A program made the position numbers and the translations under genes. Below are positions 40,826 to 51,601 of a DNA stretch of 64,000 nucleotides, in pieces; the stretch's first letter is position 1; the number at the start of each line of letters is the position of its first letter. The notes beneath the pieces were generated by a model that was not told where the DNA came from, did not search any database, and saw only the letters and a list, made by a program, of their open reading frames with translations. The stretch spans positions 1 to 64,000 of the forward strand of contig JALBYC010000023.1 of NCBI GenBank assembly GCA_023212645.1, written 5' to 3'. The DNA comes from Farysia itapuensis (lineage: Eukaryota; Basidiomycota; Ustilaginomycetes; Ustilaginales; Ustilaginaceae).

Positions 40826-42576
40826 ATGGCTGAACATTACGACGCGGTTGTTGTCGGAGGCGGCTTTGCTGGTATCTACCATCTCTACATGCTGAGAAAG
40901 CTTGGTTTCAAGGTCCACCTGTACGATGCCGCTCCTGATTTTGGCGGGATCTGGAGATTGAACTGCTACCCTGGCGCCCGGGTTGATAGCGAGGTCCCCC
41001 TGTACGGTCTCTCTTTCCCTGAAGTGTGGAAGTCGTGGAACTTTACTTGCAAATATCCTGACTACAAGGAGCTTCGACAGTACTTCAACCACCTCGATGA
41101 AAAGCTACACCTCCGGAAGGACTGCAGTTTCAACATGAGAGTCCGAAGCGCACACTGGGATGACAAGTCTCAGAGATGGACCGTCACTGCCGGACCCGAA
41201 GGCAAGACCGAACAGGCTACCGCACAGCATGTCATTTTTTGTCTTGGGTTCGCTGCCAAGGTCAACATTCCCAAGATTCCCAACATGGAGAATTTTAAGG
41301 GCAAAATCATCCATACTGGCGAGTGGATCGAAGACATTGACTGCACGGGACACAAAGTTGCCGTCATCGGTACTGGTGCCAGCGGTATTCAGGTTAGTCA
41401 GGAGATCGGCCCCATCGTCGAGCGCATGACACTCTTCGTCCGAACTCCCAACCTTGCTCTTCCAATGCGCCAGCAGAAATTGGACGCAGCAGCTCAGGAA
41501 GCTTTCAAAGACATCTATCCCGAGATCTTTGACAAGAGGAAGAAGACATTTGGCGGTTTCCACTACGATTTTGACCCTACCGATTGTCTTTCGGTCTCTG
41601 CGGAGGAACGTGAGAAGACATTTGAGGCTCTGTGGGCCCGGGGTGGATTCCATTTCTGGCTTGAGACATATCATGATATGTACTCGAATAAAGAGGCAAA
41701 CAGAACGGCGTATGATTTCTGGCAGAAGAAAGTGGCAGAGCGCATCAGAGACCCCAAGAAACGGGAAATCCTTTGCCCCAAAGAGTGGCCCCACACCTTT
41801 GGCACCGTACGGCCCTCTCTGGAGCAGAACTACTACGAAGTCATGGACCAGGACAACGTCGAAGTGGTCTCGATTAAGCGAGGTGGTAACGAGAACATCG
41901 AGGCGCTTACGGAGAAGGGCATCAAGCTGTCCAGTGGACGAGAAGTCGAAGTAGACACCATTATCCTCGCTACCGGATTTGACACTCACACTGGTGGATT
42001 CAAGCAAATTGACATTCGCGGCAAGAACGGCCTGCCGCTTACTGACAAGTGGGCTCAGGGCTGCAACTCTCTCAACGGTCTCAGTACCTCTGTAAGTTTG
42101 ACCTGTGTCGAAAACACAGATGCTATGAGACTGATTCACTTGACAAATTGTAGGGTTTCCCCAACCTGTTCTTCTTGTATGGGCCTCACGGTCCTACTGC
42201 TTACAGCAATGGTCCTAGCACTGTCGAAGTCCAGGCAGAATGGGTCTGTGAGCTCATATCATGGATGCGAGACAACAAGGTAGCCTCTTTCGACGTTGAC
42301 GCTGAAGCCGAAGCCAGATTTACGGAGCACATCAACGACCTGTCAGCCAAGACATTATTCCATGAGAGTCATGGATGGTATATGGGACGAAACATTCCAG
42401 GGAAGCCCGTACAGGCTCTCAACTTTACCGTAAGTCCCGGGTTAGCATATTGTCTGAACAGTCCAAGTACTGATAATGATTGCTTGTTGACGCAGGGCGG
42501 TATCCCGCTGTATATTCAAGAGCTGTCTGACTGCCGAAAGGACAACTACGCCGGCTACAATATGGTGAAGGCATGA
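40826..42576 (+). CDS. Baeyer-Villiger-type flavin monooxygenase
   Basis: Three exons: 40826-42091, 42154-42429 and 42496-42576, with introns of 62 and 66 nt that both have GTAAGT donors. All joins are in phase 0 and give 540 residues, the usual size for the family. It has an FAD Rossmann site VVVGGGFAG at the N-terminus. GGIWRLNCYPGARVD matches the extended Baeyer-Villiger fingerprint. FKGKIIHTGEWIED closely matches FxGxxxHxxxW. A second nucleotide (NADPH) site is VIGTGASGIQ, and ILATGFDTHTGGF follows. It uses NADPH and oxygen to insert an oxygen atom next to a ketone or to oxidise a related substrate. Exon 2 restores NLFFLYGPHGP and exon 3 the C-terminal tail. It may work with the divergent CoA ligase; no other pathway gene is adjacent. 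Confidence 0.92.
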
Positions 42577-44599
42577 TGACCATAGATCCCGCGTCGCGAC
42601 CATCACGGTCACTTGCCTCACGTTGCCTGTCTCCGTTCCATACGACTACAAGCTCAGAGAATCAAGTACGTTTCCTGTCGTCTTGAGCCCTTCACACTTG
42701 GTATTCACTCTTAAACTGCGCTAATCCTCGCATTCATTGTGTGACCTCGTTATATATGCCTCACCATCATGCGTGCACTGGCAATCTGAGTTTGCGGGAC
42801 CAGAAATGGCACGACTCAACTTTAATTCCTCATCGGAGCGAAGTACGCCCAAAGAGCCCTTGCAAGTCCCGCAAAGATTTGTGTCGTACCGATGATCCGG
42901 GCCTTGCCCATTCAGCGACCAGCCTGGATCGTCGGAGGCGAGACGAGAGAGTGTCTTGCCGAAAACTCGGTAGCGGAGCAATTCTCGGCAACACCCGCGG
43001 TGCGCCATTCTGGTGCAAAGATAGTAATAAGTACGCCGACAGAGGGCGCAGCGTCTTGATCGAGTTATTGTGAACAGTATTTTCCGAGACTCACCTTCTG
43101 AGACTCGTCTTCTCCTAGTGGCATCGAAGGCCGCAGGGCAGGGCTGAGGTCGAATGAAATCACGCGGTCAAATGACGTCATTTTCTCATACGCCCACGCA
43201 CGGGAATCTTCTCGCCGAAGGCTCTGAACTCTGAGCGGGTTACTGTCCGTGTTGGACGTGCAGCCATATATCTGCAATCTCTGCAGATCAGATTCAACAC
43301 AAGTCATCTACAAATCAGTCCATGACGCCGTATACTACGAATACAAAGTCATGAGTGCACAATGCGCCAGCAAATCCGCGCTCTCGCGCATTCGAGCTGT
43401 TAGGCCCACTTCGCACGGGCCCTACCGCTCTCCGCTACGCAGTCGGCCAATGCTGTCCTTTTTTTAAAAATTGCGGTCGATGCAACGCCGTAGGTCGGAG
43501 AGCACGCGCGGCTATAATCTTGGCGCATGGGTAATGTGAATGAGCGGCAGAGCATGTAACAATTCATGCGCAAATTTGGATGGGCAGGTAGCGATCACTA
43601 ACATTCTTGCTGGGAGCGGGACATCCGATTCACAATTTAGCCATCGCAGGCGAGATTGGGAAAAGCAGCAGCAATGCGTGAGAGTGACCTGATTAGCGAT
43701 CTGTCTCTAGCCTGTCGCAGGGTGAATTTAAGTTTTCAGTTTGACAATTGTGATTTGTTTGGCCTGCACGGTAGCCCCCGCTTGTAATTGAAGCTCCGAG
43801 CGCTCGATTGCCGTCATCCAGTGTCCACAGTGGCAAGCAGGTCATGCGCCTTCCTTTGAAATACGTGCGCGATTACCTTGCGCAGCTCCGACACTTTCAG
43901 CAGCGACCAGATCAAACTGAATCCCTGTGTGTGCAACTTGTCGATAGTGAAACTCAACATGTCTGCCTGAAAATCCGAGAAAGAGGCGAACAGATGTAAG
44001 CGTGGTGTCATACGGAGCCGAGCGGTAAAAGCAAGTGCGCAGTAGCACAGTGCCTGAGACTTGAGCGCCAACCCCCGTTTGGACCGCCTGCTTCTGTCTG
44101 ACGTTCTCGGTTGCGATTTGAGCGAGTACTTTGACGGATGGATTTTTGCTCGCTCTGTGTGGTTGCCGTGATTCGGTAAGATCTCTCCGCTTCTCTCTCT
44201 GTGTGCTTGGCCACGGATTTGCTTGAATCCTGCTCGACTCGCTTGCTCGTGCACCTCTCTTAGATCTCACTCGCATCCCTCGCTTCCCCTCCTTCTCTCC
44301 CTTCGACATACGCTCTGATCGCTTCTTGTCTTTCATCCGCCGTCACCCCCCGTCTCCTTGCTCGTCACATCCACATCACGTATTGCGAGATCGAACCGGC
44401 ATCTCATACGGAGTCGCATTGACCCCGCTCTGCCATCTTCTTGACACCGCGCCATCTCGCATCAGCGCATTTGCTTCAGGTGTGCTTCTAGTCGTGGAAT
44501 TATCAGCAGGACCATCCAGACTATCTTGATTCCTCATATCGCCTACAGCACCAACCTCGACGCGGTGTTCCCTTGATCGGATCTCTCACTCTTATCAAC
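42577..44599. other. 2 kb gene-free region upstream of Zn2Cys6 regulator
   Basis: No gene is supported on either strand. The open frames are short or compositionally odd. From about 44140 to 44360 the plus strand is strongly pyrimidine-rich with CTCT and CCTTCTCTCCC runs, as in long fungal 5' leaders and core promoters. A long promoter and leader of this kind is common for regulatory genes. Confidence 0.5.
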
Positions 44600-46330
44600 A
44601 TGAGTCAAAAGTAAGCATCAGCGCGTCGAAGCACGACGCAGGACGATATTGCAATCCTGTTTCATTCTCGTCGTGCAAAACATCTAACTTTTGTCTTTGT
44701 TCAACAGCGGATACATGGAGAATAGCTACCCTGCTCCGTACGGCACAATACCGGAGCGATCTGCGCCTGTGTTTCCCACAGAAGCTCACGATCCGCGGGC
44801 TCCGCGGCCATTCGACCCCCATCAGTCGGCTGATCCTTACGCGGCACATCCCGGTGTCTCCGCGCATCCCCAGCCAGGCGCAATGGACGAACCGCACTCC
44901 CCCATGTCCAGTAAGTCTATCCTCAAAAAATACATGACTGCTCATGATGCTAATTCTCTCAACTCTCAGGCTATCGCGGCAGCTTTTCTCACCCGGCGTC
45001 AATGGCCTTGCCGCACCACAGGCAAGATTCCATATCGTCTATCTCGTCTCCCCATGACGTAGCTGGCGGGGGTCCCGGAAGCGGGTGGGCACCCTCGTCT
45101 CCTGGCCTCGCACCCAGTCGACATGCATCCATCTACTCACTCAACGGACAGTTTGATTCAGTCGGTCTTGGAAGCAGTATTGACAGCGGTTCCACAAGTG
45201 GTCATTTCTATGACCAGTCTCCGCCTTTGCCTGCTCAGCTTCGTTATGCGCAGAACCAGGCTGCCGACGCACGCCGCTTTTCTCTCGACGAGAGAGCCAT
45301 CCGCACTCAGCCGCAGATGAGCAAACCTGGCATGATCTCGGCCGATTACCAGGCGCCTGGTTCTGGCCGACACTGGCCTTGGGGCACCCCTAACGCCGCC
45401 GGTATTCACGGGCGTCACGCCTCGGTCTCCGCCGCTCCACCACAGTCGTACGATTACAACCGTGCGCCATATGGAGCTAATCCGAATTTGCAAGCAGCAT
45501 ATGGCTACGATAACGCCGGTATGATGTCGCCAACTCGCTATCGATCCATGAGCAGCTCGGCTGCCAGCGGGCGTTCCTATGCTAACCCTTACGGCGTCCC
45601 GGGTACTGCTGTGCATGCTGCAACAGCAATGGGCTACGGAATGGGCCCTCACATGGGCGGCGGCATGATGTTAGACGGTGATCTTGCAGGAGGTCACGGC
45701 AACGGACGTAGAGCCAAGTTCAAACGCAGCCGAACAGGTTGTCTTGTCTGCCGAAAGCGAAAGGTCAAATGCAGTCAAGACGGTACGCCCTGCAAACAGT
45801 GCAGAATCGGAAAGCGGGACTGTCACTATGACGATAGTCCACAGAAGAAGAAGCCGCAGAAGAAGGAGAAGGGCAACGTGTCCATTGACGGCACGGTCAG
45901 CGACAAGGGGAACACCAGCGTTTCCAGCATTTCCCATTCGAACGGTGATCAGCACGGTCCAGCAGGTTTGACCTCTTCGGACTCGTACTATTCCAATGGT
46001 GGTGTCGATCAACGAACTGAGAGCAACGGTTCAGGCAATGTGACCTTTTCCATGCCATTCTCGCAAACTCCGTCGTCAGTTCCTGCTCACAACAACTCGT
46101 CTGACCCTACTTGGACAAACCCTTCCCCATTTGCGACCGGCCCCCACGGCGAGTCTCACCCAGTGTCACACACTGATGGCTACTCATGGGCCTCCAAGCA
46201 GGCGCCGCTGCCACCCCAGCCGGCGTCATATGGCGATCATTCGTCTGACCGTCAGAGCAGCGGCTACTGGAGTCAGCACCCGTCGGCGTACCCACCACGT
46301 GCTGCCGAGCTCGAACCGGCGGAGTCGTAG
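44600..46330 (+). CDS. Zn2Cys6 zinc-cluster transcription factor
   Basis: Three exons: 44600-44610, 44708-44910 and 44970-46330, with introns of 97 and 59 nt and GTAAGC/GTAAGT donors. The first coding exon holds only 11 bases (MSQ plus part of Asn). Splicing gives MSQNGYMENSYPAPYG and later PMSSYRGSFSHPAS, a continuous 524-residue frame. The zinc cluster CLVCRKRKVKCSQDGTPCKQC...C lies at about residues 315-345. It is preceded by basic RRAKFKRSRTG and followed by a Lys-rich stretch (KKKPQKKEKG). Everything else is rich in Ser, Gly, Pro, Tyr and Asn, with no fungal regulatory domain. The cluster sits in the second half of the protein, not at the N-terminus as is usual. Target genes are unknown. 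Confidence 0.9.
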
Positions 46331-47473
46331 CTGCGCAAAACACATTAGTCCTGCTTGCATGCGTCGGACACGTGGATGACCGGATTCATCAAAACAGATT
46401 GACGTTCTGACGCCCTAGCACCCTGGATCTTCCTTTGGATCTTGAACTTCTGCATCATCATGACATTTTGCTGCTGCGTGCATCAAGCAGGACCCTCCTT
46501 CACGTTTTTGCTTGTACACATTCGCCGCGTGTTTGTACGTTGCACCTTGTTTGTTTCTTAGTCTCTCTCGTCTGTTCCCTGGTCTCTCCAACTGGCATAC
46601 CCAAGTATTCGAATGTCGAGTCAATATTTAATACATCTTGGAATCTTGTAAGACGCTGTTGTGCACTTCATTGAGCCGAAAACCGCGGTATTGACGCCGA
46701 GTGCGAACTCGCCTACCAGCTTAGACGTCACGAGGCAGACAAATGAGTTTTCCGCGTCAATCACATTTATGAATGCGGACGCTAAGCGGGAATGCATAGA
46801 CGGTGGCCCGGCCAGGAACGCATGTCGACACTCTCGGCGTGTGAGCATGTGCGACGGTTTTAAAGGGCAGCAACACAGGAGTCAGGAGCGCACACGCCTA
46901 AGTGACCGACTGCGTGGCTCCGATTTCCGTGTCCATGTTTGTGGGTAGCTGCCTGCTTCTTTGAGATTGAGTGTCTAAAGCTTTGTTTCCAGGAATATGC
47001 TCACTTAGTTCGACCGGCCGAAGACAGCACAAAGATCGCCAGGTATCGGTGTGCTATCGATGCGCTTCGAAACCGCAGACCGCTGTAAGTGAAGGCAACA
47101 TGCAATGGAAGAGCACGATGAAGTATGGTGGGTCTATTTCATCGGACTATTCGACATGCTCCTGCCTCCACAGGGAAGAGTCATGCCAAGCCCAGCAGAC
47201 TTTAGTGATTGTACATCCAAATTGAGCGAAAGTCGCCGTGACATGTCTGCAGACGACTTTCCGCGTGTTTCACTTCGAGCAAGACGACCCTAAATGTTCT
47301 TCAACGCTCTTAGCGAAACGCTATGGCAGTTTGGCCGCAATTATAGCCTTACCCCTGAGCAGTACAAAAAGGACGCTTGAAGTGACTTCGTCTTTCGTCT
47401 TGCTTCCCAGAACGTCGCCAAGAGCTTCGAAGACAGCTGTCGCACATTAGGAGCAAAAGAACCCAAAGGCGGA
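46331..47473. other. Intergenic region
   Basis: About 1.1 kb. No frame on either strand carries a recognisable domain or a credible signal peptide. T-rich TTTGTTTGTT stretches near 46540 may be part of the 3' region of the Zn2Cys6 gene. Confidence 0.5.
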
Positions 47474-47983
47474 ATGGTGTGGCTTCCCATCACTTCGGCC
47501 AAGGTCATCTGCACCCTTGGTTTTATGGCTGCTTTCCAAAGCTTTTACACTGCAGAGGGTGCACCCCTGTTGTTCAAGGCCGAGCCAATGAATCGAGTTG
47601 CTCCTGTCCTAATCAGCGACACAGGCGCGGCAGGAAGGGTCGAGCTTGCCAGGGTAGGCAATGGAGGCTGGGCAGCACCGTTTCACTCGATCAGTCACTG
47701 GTTCGTCAATGTAGACCGTTATCAGGTCACGTCAAGGGAAGGGGCCACAATAAAACTTGACAAGTACGTGTCGCTGGTCAACTTCGGAAATGGCTCATTC
47801 AAAGTCGTCAACAGATCAAAACAATGGCAGAACATCAAGTTTAGTGGCGACAATCTGGTGTACGTTGTTGCACCAAAGAGCACCGAGATCATTGATTCCG
47901 AAACGGCAAGTCCCTCATTGCAAGTGTTTCCGCTGTCCGGACAGCAGGCCGCCTCTTTCTACCGCTACAGTTCTGTCAGATGA
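47474..47983 (+). CDS. Small secreted protein, candidate effector
   Basis: 169 residues. An N-terminal hydrophobic segment (residues ~8-26) and a small-residue cleavage region (YTAEGA) give a good signal peptide. The mature part is about 140 residues with no Cys. It is rich in beta-forming patterns (YVSLVNFGNGSFKVV, NLVYVVAP), suggesting a compact beta fold. I do not recognise the family. It lies tail-to-tail with the secreted catalase. Size, secretion and lack of homology cues fit a smut effector, but this is inference. It could also be an ordinary cell-surface protein. Confidence 0.72.
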   Translation: MVWLPITSAKVICTLGFMAAFQSFYTAEGAPLLFKAEPMNRVAPVLISDTGAAGRVELARVGNGGWAAPFHSISHWFVNVDRYQVTSREGATIKLDKYVSLVNFGNGSFKVVNRSKQWQNIKFSGDNLVYVVAPKSTEIIDSETASPSLQVFPLSGQQAASFYRYSSVR

Positions 47984-48237
47984 TGGTTGTCCCTACCCAC
48001 TTCTTCGCGCGTGGGACAGATGACGTGCTTGCAAATGCTGCAGGTATGCAGGTATTCAGTGATGTACGTACACTTATCAGAGATTCATACGAGAATTTGG
48101 CTGTTCAAGGTGTCAAAAGCAAGGTTGGCTTAAATCGAACTAGGGTTAGTCTTAACCACAGAATGTTTACGTGCGCGTGAATATGCATATGAAGTGTCGT
48201 GAAAGCATGAGGGAAGCTGATTTATCCGCTTACGACT

Positions 48238-49869
48238 TCACGCGCCGCCCGGAAGCGGGATGGTGTCACCTTTCTTGACGGCGTCCTTCAAAGCCTCTTT
48301 GACGCCGGACGCCAGGTGGGGACTAACCTTGTGAAATTGTGCTAGCACGTCGCGAACGAGACTCGGGTCTTTGACATTGATGAGTGTAGAAGCGACGTTG
48401 GAGTGCAGGTTGCGGCGATCAGCTTCTTTCAAATCTTTTTCATAGAACATCCTCGGCTGTTCGTAGTCGAGATTCGAGTTGAAGGTCGATACCCAGTGTA
48501 CAGTCTCGCCAGACACGGACTGGGAGGTCGTGGTACGAGGTTGAGCCATCTCCTTCAGCCTGTCTCTGAGCGAAGGAGAGTTACCGCGCGAGCCCATGTT
48601 TCCATGCATGGCGCCTGCCCCATCCCTCTGATAGGTGGCGACCGATGCAAAAGGACAATTGACCGGAATGTCCAGGTAATTGGGCCCCAGACGATGGCGG
48701 CCTGCGTCATTGTAGCTGAACAATCTGGACTGCAGGACTGGATCAAAGCTTGCTTCCCAACCTTCGACCATGTTGCTTGGTGAGAAATGAGATTGCTCAA
48801 TCTCAGCAAAGTAATTGGCGGGATTTTGGTTGAGGACAAGGCGTCCGACCTTGTGGTACGTAGCTTCAGGCCAGTCCTTGGTCAAATCCAGCACGTCATA
48901 ACGGTATTTTCTCGCCTCTTCCTGCGTCTTGATGGCAAAACTGACAGTCCAGCTAGGAAAATCACCTTCTTCAATGGCGCTGTAGAGATCCTCTGTTGCC
49001 CAGGCATCATTGGCACCAGAGACTTTTGCCGCCTCGTCAGCAGTGAAATTCCGAATACCTTGATCCGAGGTCAATTGTACTTTGACGTAGACCCATGAGC
49101 CATCCTCTTTGACGAGGCGATAAGTATGCCCGCTCCAGCCGTTCATGTACCGAAGACCTCGGGGTGTGCCCAAATCTGAAAAGATTCGTAGAAATTGCAG
49201 TAAGCTTTCTGGAAACATAGCCGGCCACGACCAGAAGGTGTCCCAGCTGCGGGCATTGGTAGCTGGATCAGTTTTCTGGGTATGAATAAAGAGAGGAAAT
49301 TTGGCCGGATCACGGATGAAGAAGACCGGAGTGTTGTTGAACACCCAATCGAGAATGCCTTTCTTGGTCCGCATCTTGATGGCGAATCCACGCGGGTCTC
49401 GAGCTTCGTCGGGCGAGCCACGGCCACCTCCTACGGTCGAGAAGCGAACAGTCACGCTGGTGTTTGAGCCTTGTCGGAACACGTCCGCACACGAATGCCT
49501 TGCTGCAAAGTCGGTGGTTACCTCAAAGAACCCATGAGCGCCTGCCCCGCGAGCGTGAACAATGCGCTCCGGGATCCGCTCGCGAACAAAATGCGCTAGA
49601 TTATCGATAAGGTGACTATCCTGAAGCAAGAGAGGTCCATCGACACCGGCCCGTTGGGCTGCGATTGGTGAGAACCACGGTTGACCATTCTCTAGCGTGT
49701 AAGAAAGATTGGACGTGCGATCGGACAACGACAAGGTTTCCTTTTCCCTCGTGCCTTGAAACAATTCTGCGCCGAAAGACACTTGGTCTCGGTGGAAAGT
49801 GCGGAAAGACGAGCGATGCGCACGGCAAGTGGCGGCAAACACCACTAGAAGCAAAAGTATCAGCTTCAT
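48238..49869 (-). CDS. Secreted haem catalase
   Basis: 543 residues with an N-terminal signal peptide (MKLILLLLVVFAATCRA). The catalase core has the distal His in RIVHARGAGAHGFFE (H105), the distal Asn in FNNTPVFFIRDP (~N178/179) and the proximal haem Tyr in RLFSYNDAGRHRLGPNY (Y386). It degrades hydrogen peroxide, here probably outside the cell or in the secretory pathway. Differences from the usual pattern are H for the aromatic after GAGA, F for G before NNTP, and MNGWSGHTY for MNGYGSHTF. There is no C-terminal flavodoxin-like domain, so it is of the small-subunit type with a signal peptide. NxS/T sequons suggest glycosylation. In a plant pathogen such an enzyme could counter the host oxidative burst; that role is inferred. 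Confidence 0.93.
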   Translation of the reverse strand: MKLILLLLVVFAATCRAHRSSFRTFHRDQVSFGAELFQGTREKETLSLSDRTSNLSYTLENGQPWFSPIAAQRAGVDGPLLLQDSHLIDNLAHFVRERIPERIVHARGAGAHGFFEVTTDFAARHSCADVFRQGSNTSVTVRFSTVGGGRGSPDEARDPRGFAIKMRTKKGILDWVFNNTPVFFIRDPAKFPLFIHTQKTDPATNARSWDTFWSWPAMFPESLLQFLRIFSDLGTPRGLRYMNGWSGHTYRLVKEDGSWVYVKVQLTSDQGIRNFTADEAAKVSGANDAWATEDLYSAIEEGDFPSWTVSFAIKTQEEARKYRYDVLDLTKDWPEATYHKVGRLVLNQNPANYFAEIEQSHFSPSNMVEGWEASFDPVLQSRLFSYNDAGRHRLGPNYLDIPVNCPFASVATYQRDGAGAMHGNMGSRGNSPSLRDRLKEMAQPRTTTSQSVSGETVHWVSTFNSNLDYEQPRMFYEKDLKEADRRNLHSNVASTLINVKDPSLVRDVLAQFHKVSPHLASGVKEALKDAVKKGDTIPLPGGA

Positions 49870-50168
49870 GCCGGTGGAGAATTGCGAAGGTGTGGGGGTT
49901 TCCGAGAGAGCCGCGTTGAAAAAGCATTCCTTATACGTTGACAGATTGTCGAGACAGTCTAAGGGTGAACCGCTTTATCTGTAAAGTAAACCTCGAATGC
50001 GTCGCTAGGGAACGAGTGAATTACAATTGTCAACTAAGCTCGAGCTCTGCATACGCGTTCACCCAGGTTTTGTACATGCAGGCATTTGCCGAGCCATACT
50101 CGGCGTGCTCCGCGATGAAAGAGTGGGTGGCAAGGGCGGCGAAGTACAACGCGACAACGGTGGGTCAA

Positions 50169-51398
50169 CTAAGTAGAAGCCCGAGTGGGCTTGTGAAAGG
50201 CAACCATCTTCCATTTACGGGCATCCTTGGGGTGAGGCACAATGATGTTGGCCCGAATGAAGAGCTGTATCATCGCTTCATCCACTTGAGAAGATCTTTT
50301 GCCGTGTATGAGATCTTGCGGACGGACCCATGGATCCAACGGACGATCCCACACCCGATTCAAGAGAGTGTCGAGGTAATAGCGGAGCGTGATGACCTTT
50401 TCGGTTTGTCCAGAGAACAGAGACTCGCCAACAACCAGTAGTTTGTCGAGCAGAGTAGCGAAACGCTTGGTCTCCTTGCTCCGCCTCTCGGACAATTCAC
50501 TGATAGAAAATGACACCCAGATTAGAGATTAACGGTTCAGAGCATGAAGCAAGCCGCAAAGCTATGTGAGAACTAACTTACCGAATCGCCAAGGCGGATG
50601 TGGGGTCTTTGTCCTTTTCCTGTAACAGCTTGGCCTCTCGCTTCAAAAGACCTTGATGGACAATACCAAGGTCAGAAAGCAGCTGGTTCTCACGGTCTAG
50701 ACTGTCTTTTTCGCGGGCGAGCTCTAGCTTGAGCTTCTCCAGCTCGATATCGTACTGTGAGCCAATATCCTGAATCTCAAACCTTGTGCGTGTGTCCAGA
50801 ATAGTGGTCGATTCCAGTGCGGGTGCTTGCTTCCGTTCTGCAGCCGAGAAGGACATCCTATCAGCAACATACAAGACTGCATAGATAGCCTTAGCACATA
50901 CCTTGATCGAGTGACTGCAAGGCAAACTCTAGCTGGTGCCATTCCATCTGAGATGACAACATACAAAGTTCGAATGAGCTGAAACAGCTTCGTTATACTC
51001 TCCGAGAACAAGACTTACCTCCTCGCTCGTGTTCTTCTTTCCTTTGGCGGTGGGTTCAAGCGCTAGCTGCTCTAGGGTCTTTCAGAGAGGAGCCAAGTCA
51101 GGAAGGAGCCAGGTCAGTCTCCGGCTTTGGACAGACTGCATATCGTCGAACATGTACTCACCAGTTCAAGCTGTCTTGACAAGGCATCGTTTTTGGCTTT
51201 TTCGTCCAGGTACGAAGCTAGGATTTCGTCTGTTTCTTCTTTGACTGTAGGAATTGCGGAAGTGCGAGACGTGTCTGTGTCGATCGTAGCAAGATTCGCT
51301 TCAGTGGTACCGCTTTGCGTTCTTTCCGCTGCTTGTTGGAGCGCAATCTCCTGTACAAGCTCGGCTAGCGAGTAGAATGGCGTGCCTTCCATTGCCAT
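50169..51398 (-). CDS. CENP-K/Sim4-like inner kinetochore protein
   Basis: Five exons on the minus strand: 51398-51162, 51078-51019, 50948-50903, 50837-50582 and 50499-50169. The introns are 83, 70, 65 and 82 nt, with GTGAGT, GTAAGT, GTATGT and GTAAGT donors. All phases agree and give 309 residues. The middle is coiled coil (YDIELEKLKLELAREKDSLDRENQ). The C-terminus LDTLLNRVWDRPLDPWV...IQLFIRANIIVPHPKDARKWKMVAFHK follows the CENP-K pattern (LINRLFD-P-DPYV...ELLLRNGI--RHPEDPTRIRLEAFH). CENP-K is part of the CCAN/Ctf19-type inner kinetochore with CENP-H/I/M. It diverges from IRC3 with about 200 bases between starts. Identification rests on motif resemblance recognised by eye. Confidence 0.8.
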
Positions 51399-51601
51399 GA
51401 TGAAGCGGTGAACGTCGCGGTATTGTTGTCGAGGTGTTGTTCTGTCACGCGTCAGGAGATTCACCGCGTTGAGTTGAGCATTACGGAACTCGGAATTGAC
51501 AAGGTCTCGTTCTTCTCACTTTCTCAAAGGGCAGACGTCACAAAGTAGGTGTGAACATCTGCGCTTGCTTCGTGCGGTGATAGGCAGACCCACCCTGGGT
51601 G

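Noticed and set aside
41105..42139. 344-codon minus-strand frame under the flavin monooxygenase
   Set aside because: Antisense shadow that also spans the first intron; no family features.
43814..44254. 146-codon minus-strand frame in the gene desert upstream of the Zn2Cys6 gene
   Set aside because: No domain, no signal peptide, and it overlaps the probable pyrimidine-rich leader on the other strand.
44385..44430. tRNA-like motif (GGTTCGATC on the minus strand)
   Set aside because: The flanking bases do not form a T stem or acceptor stem, so it is not a tRNA.
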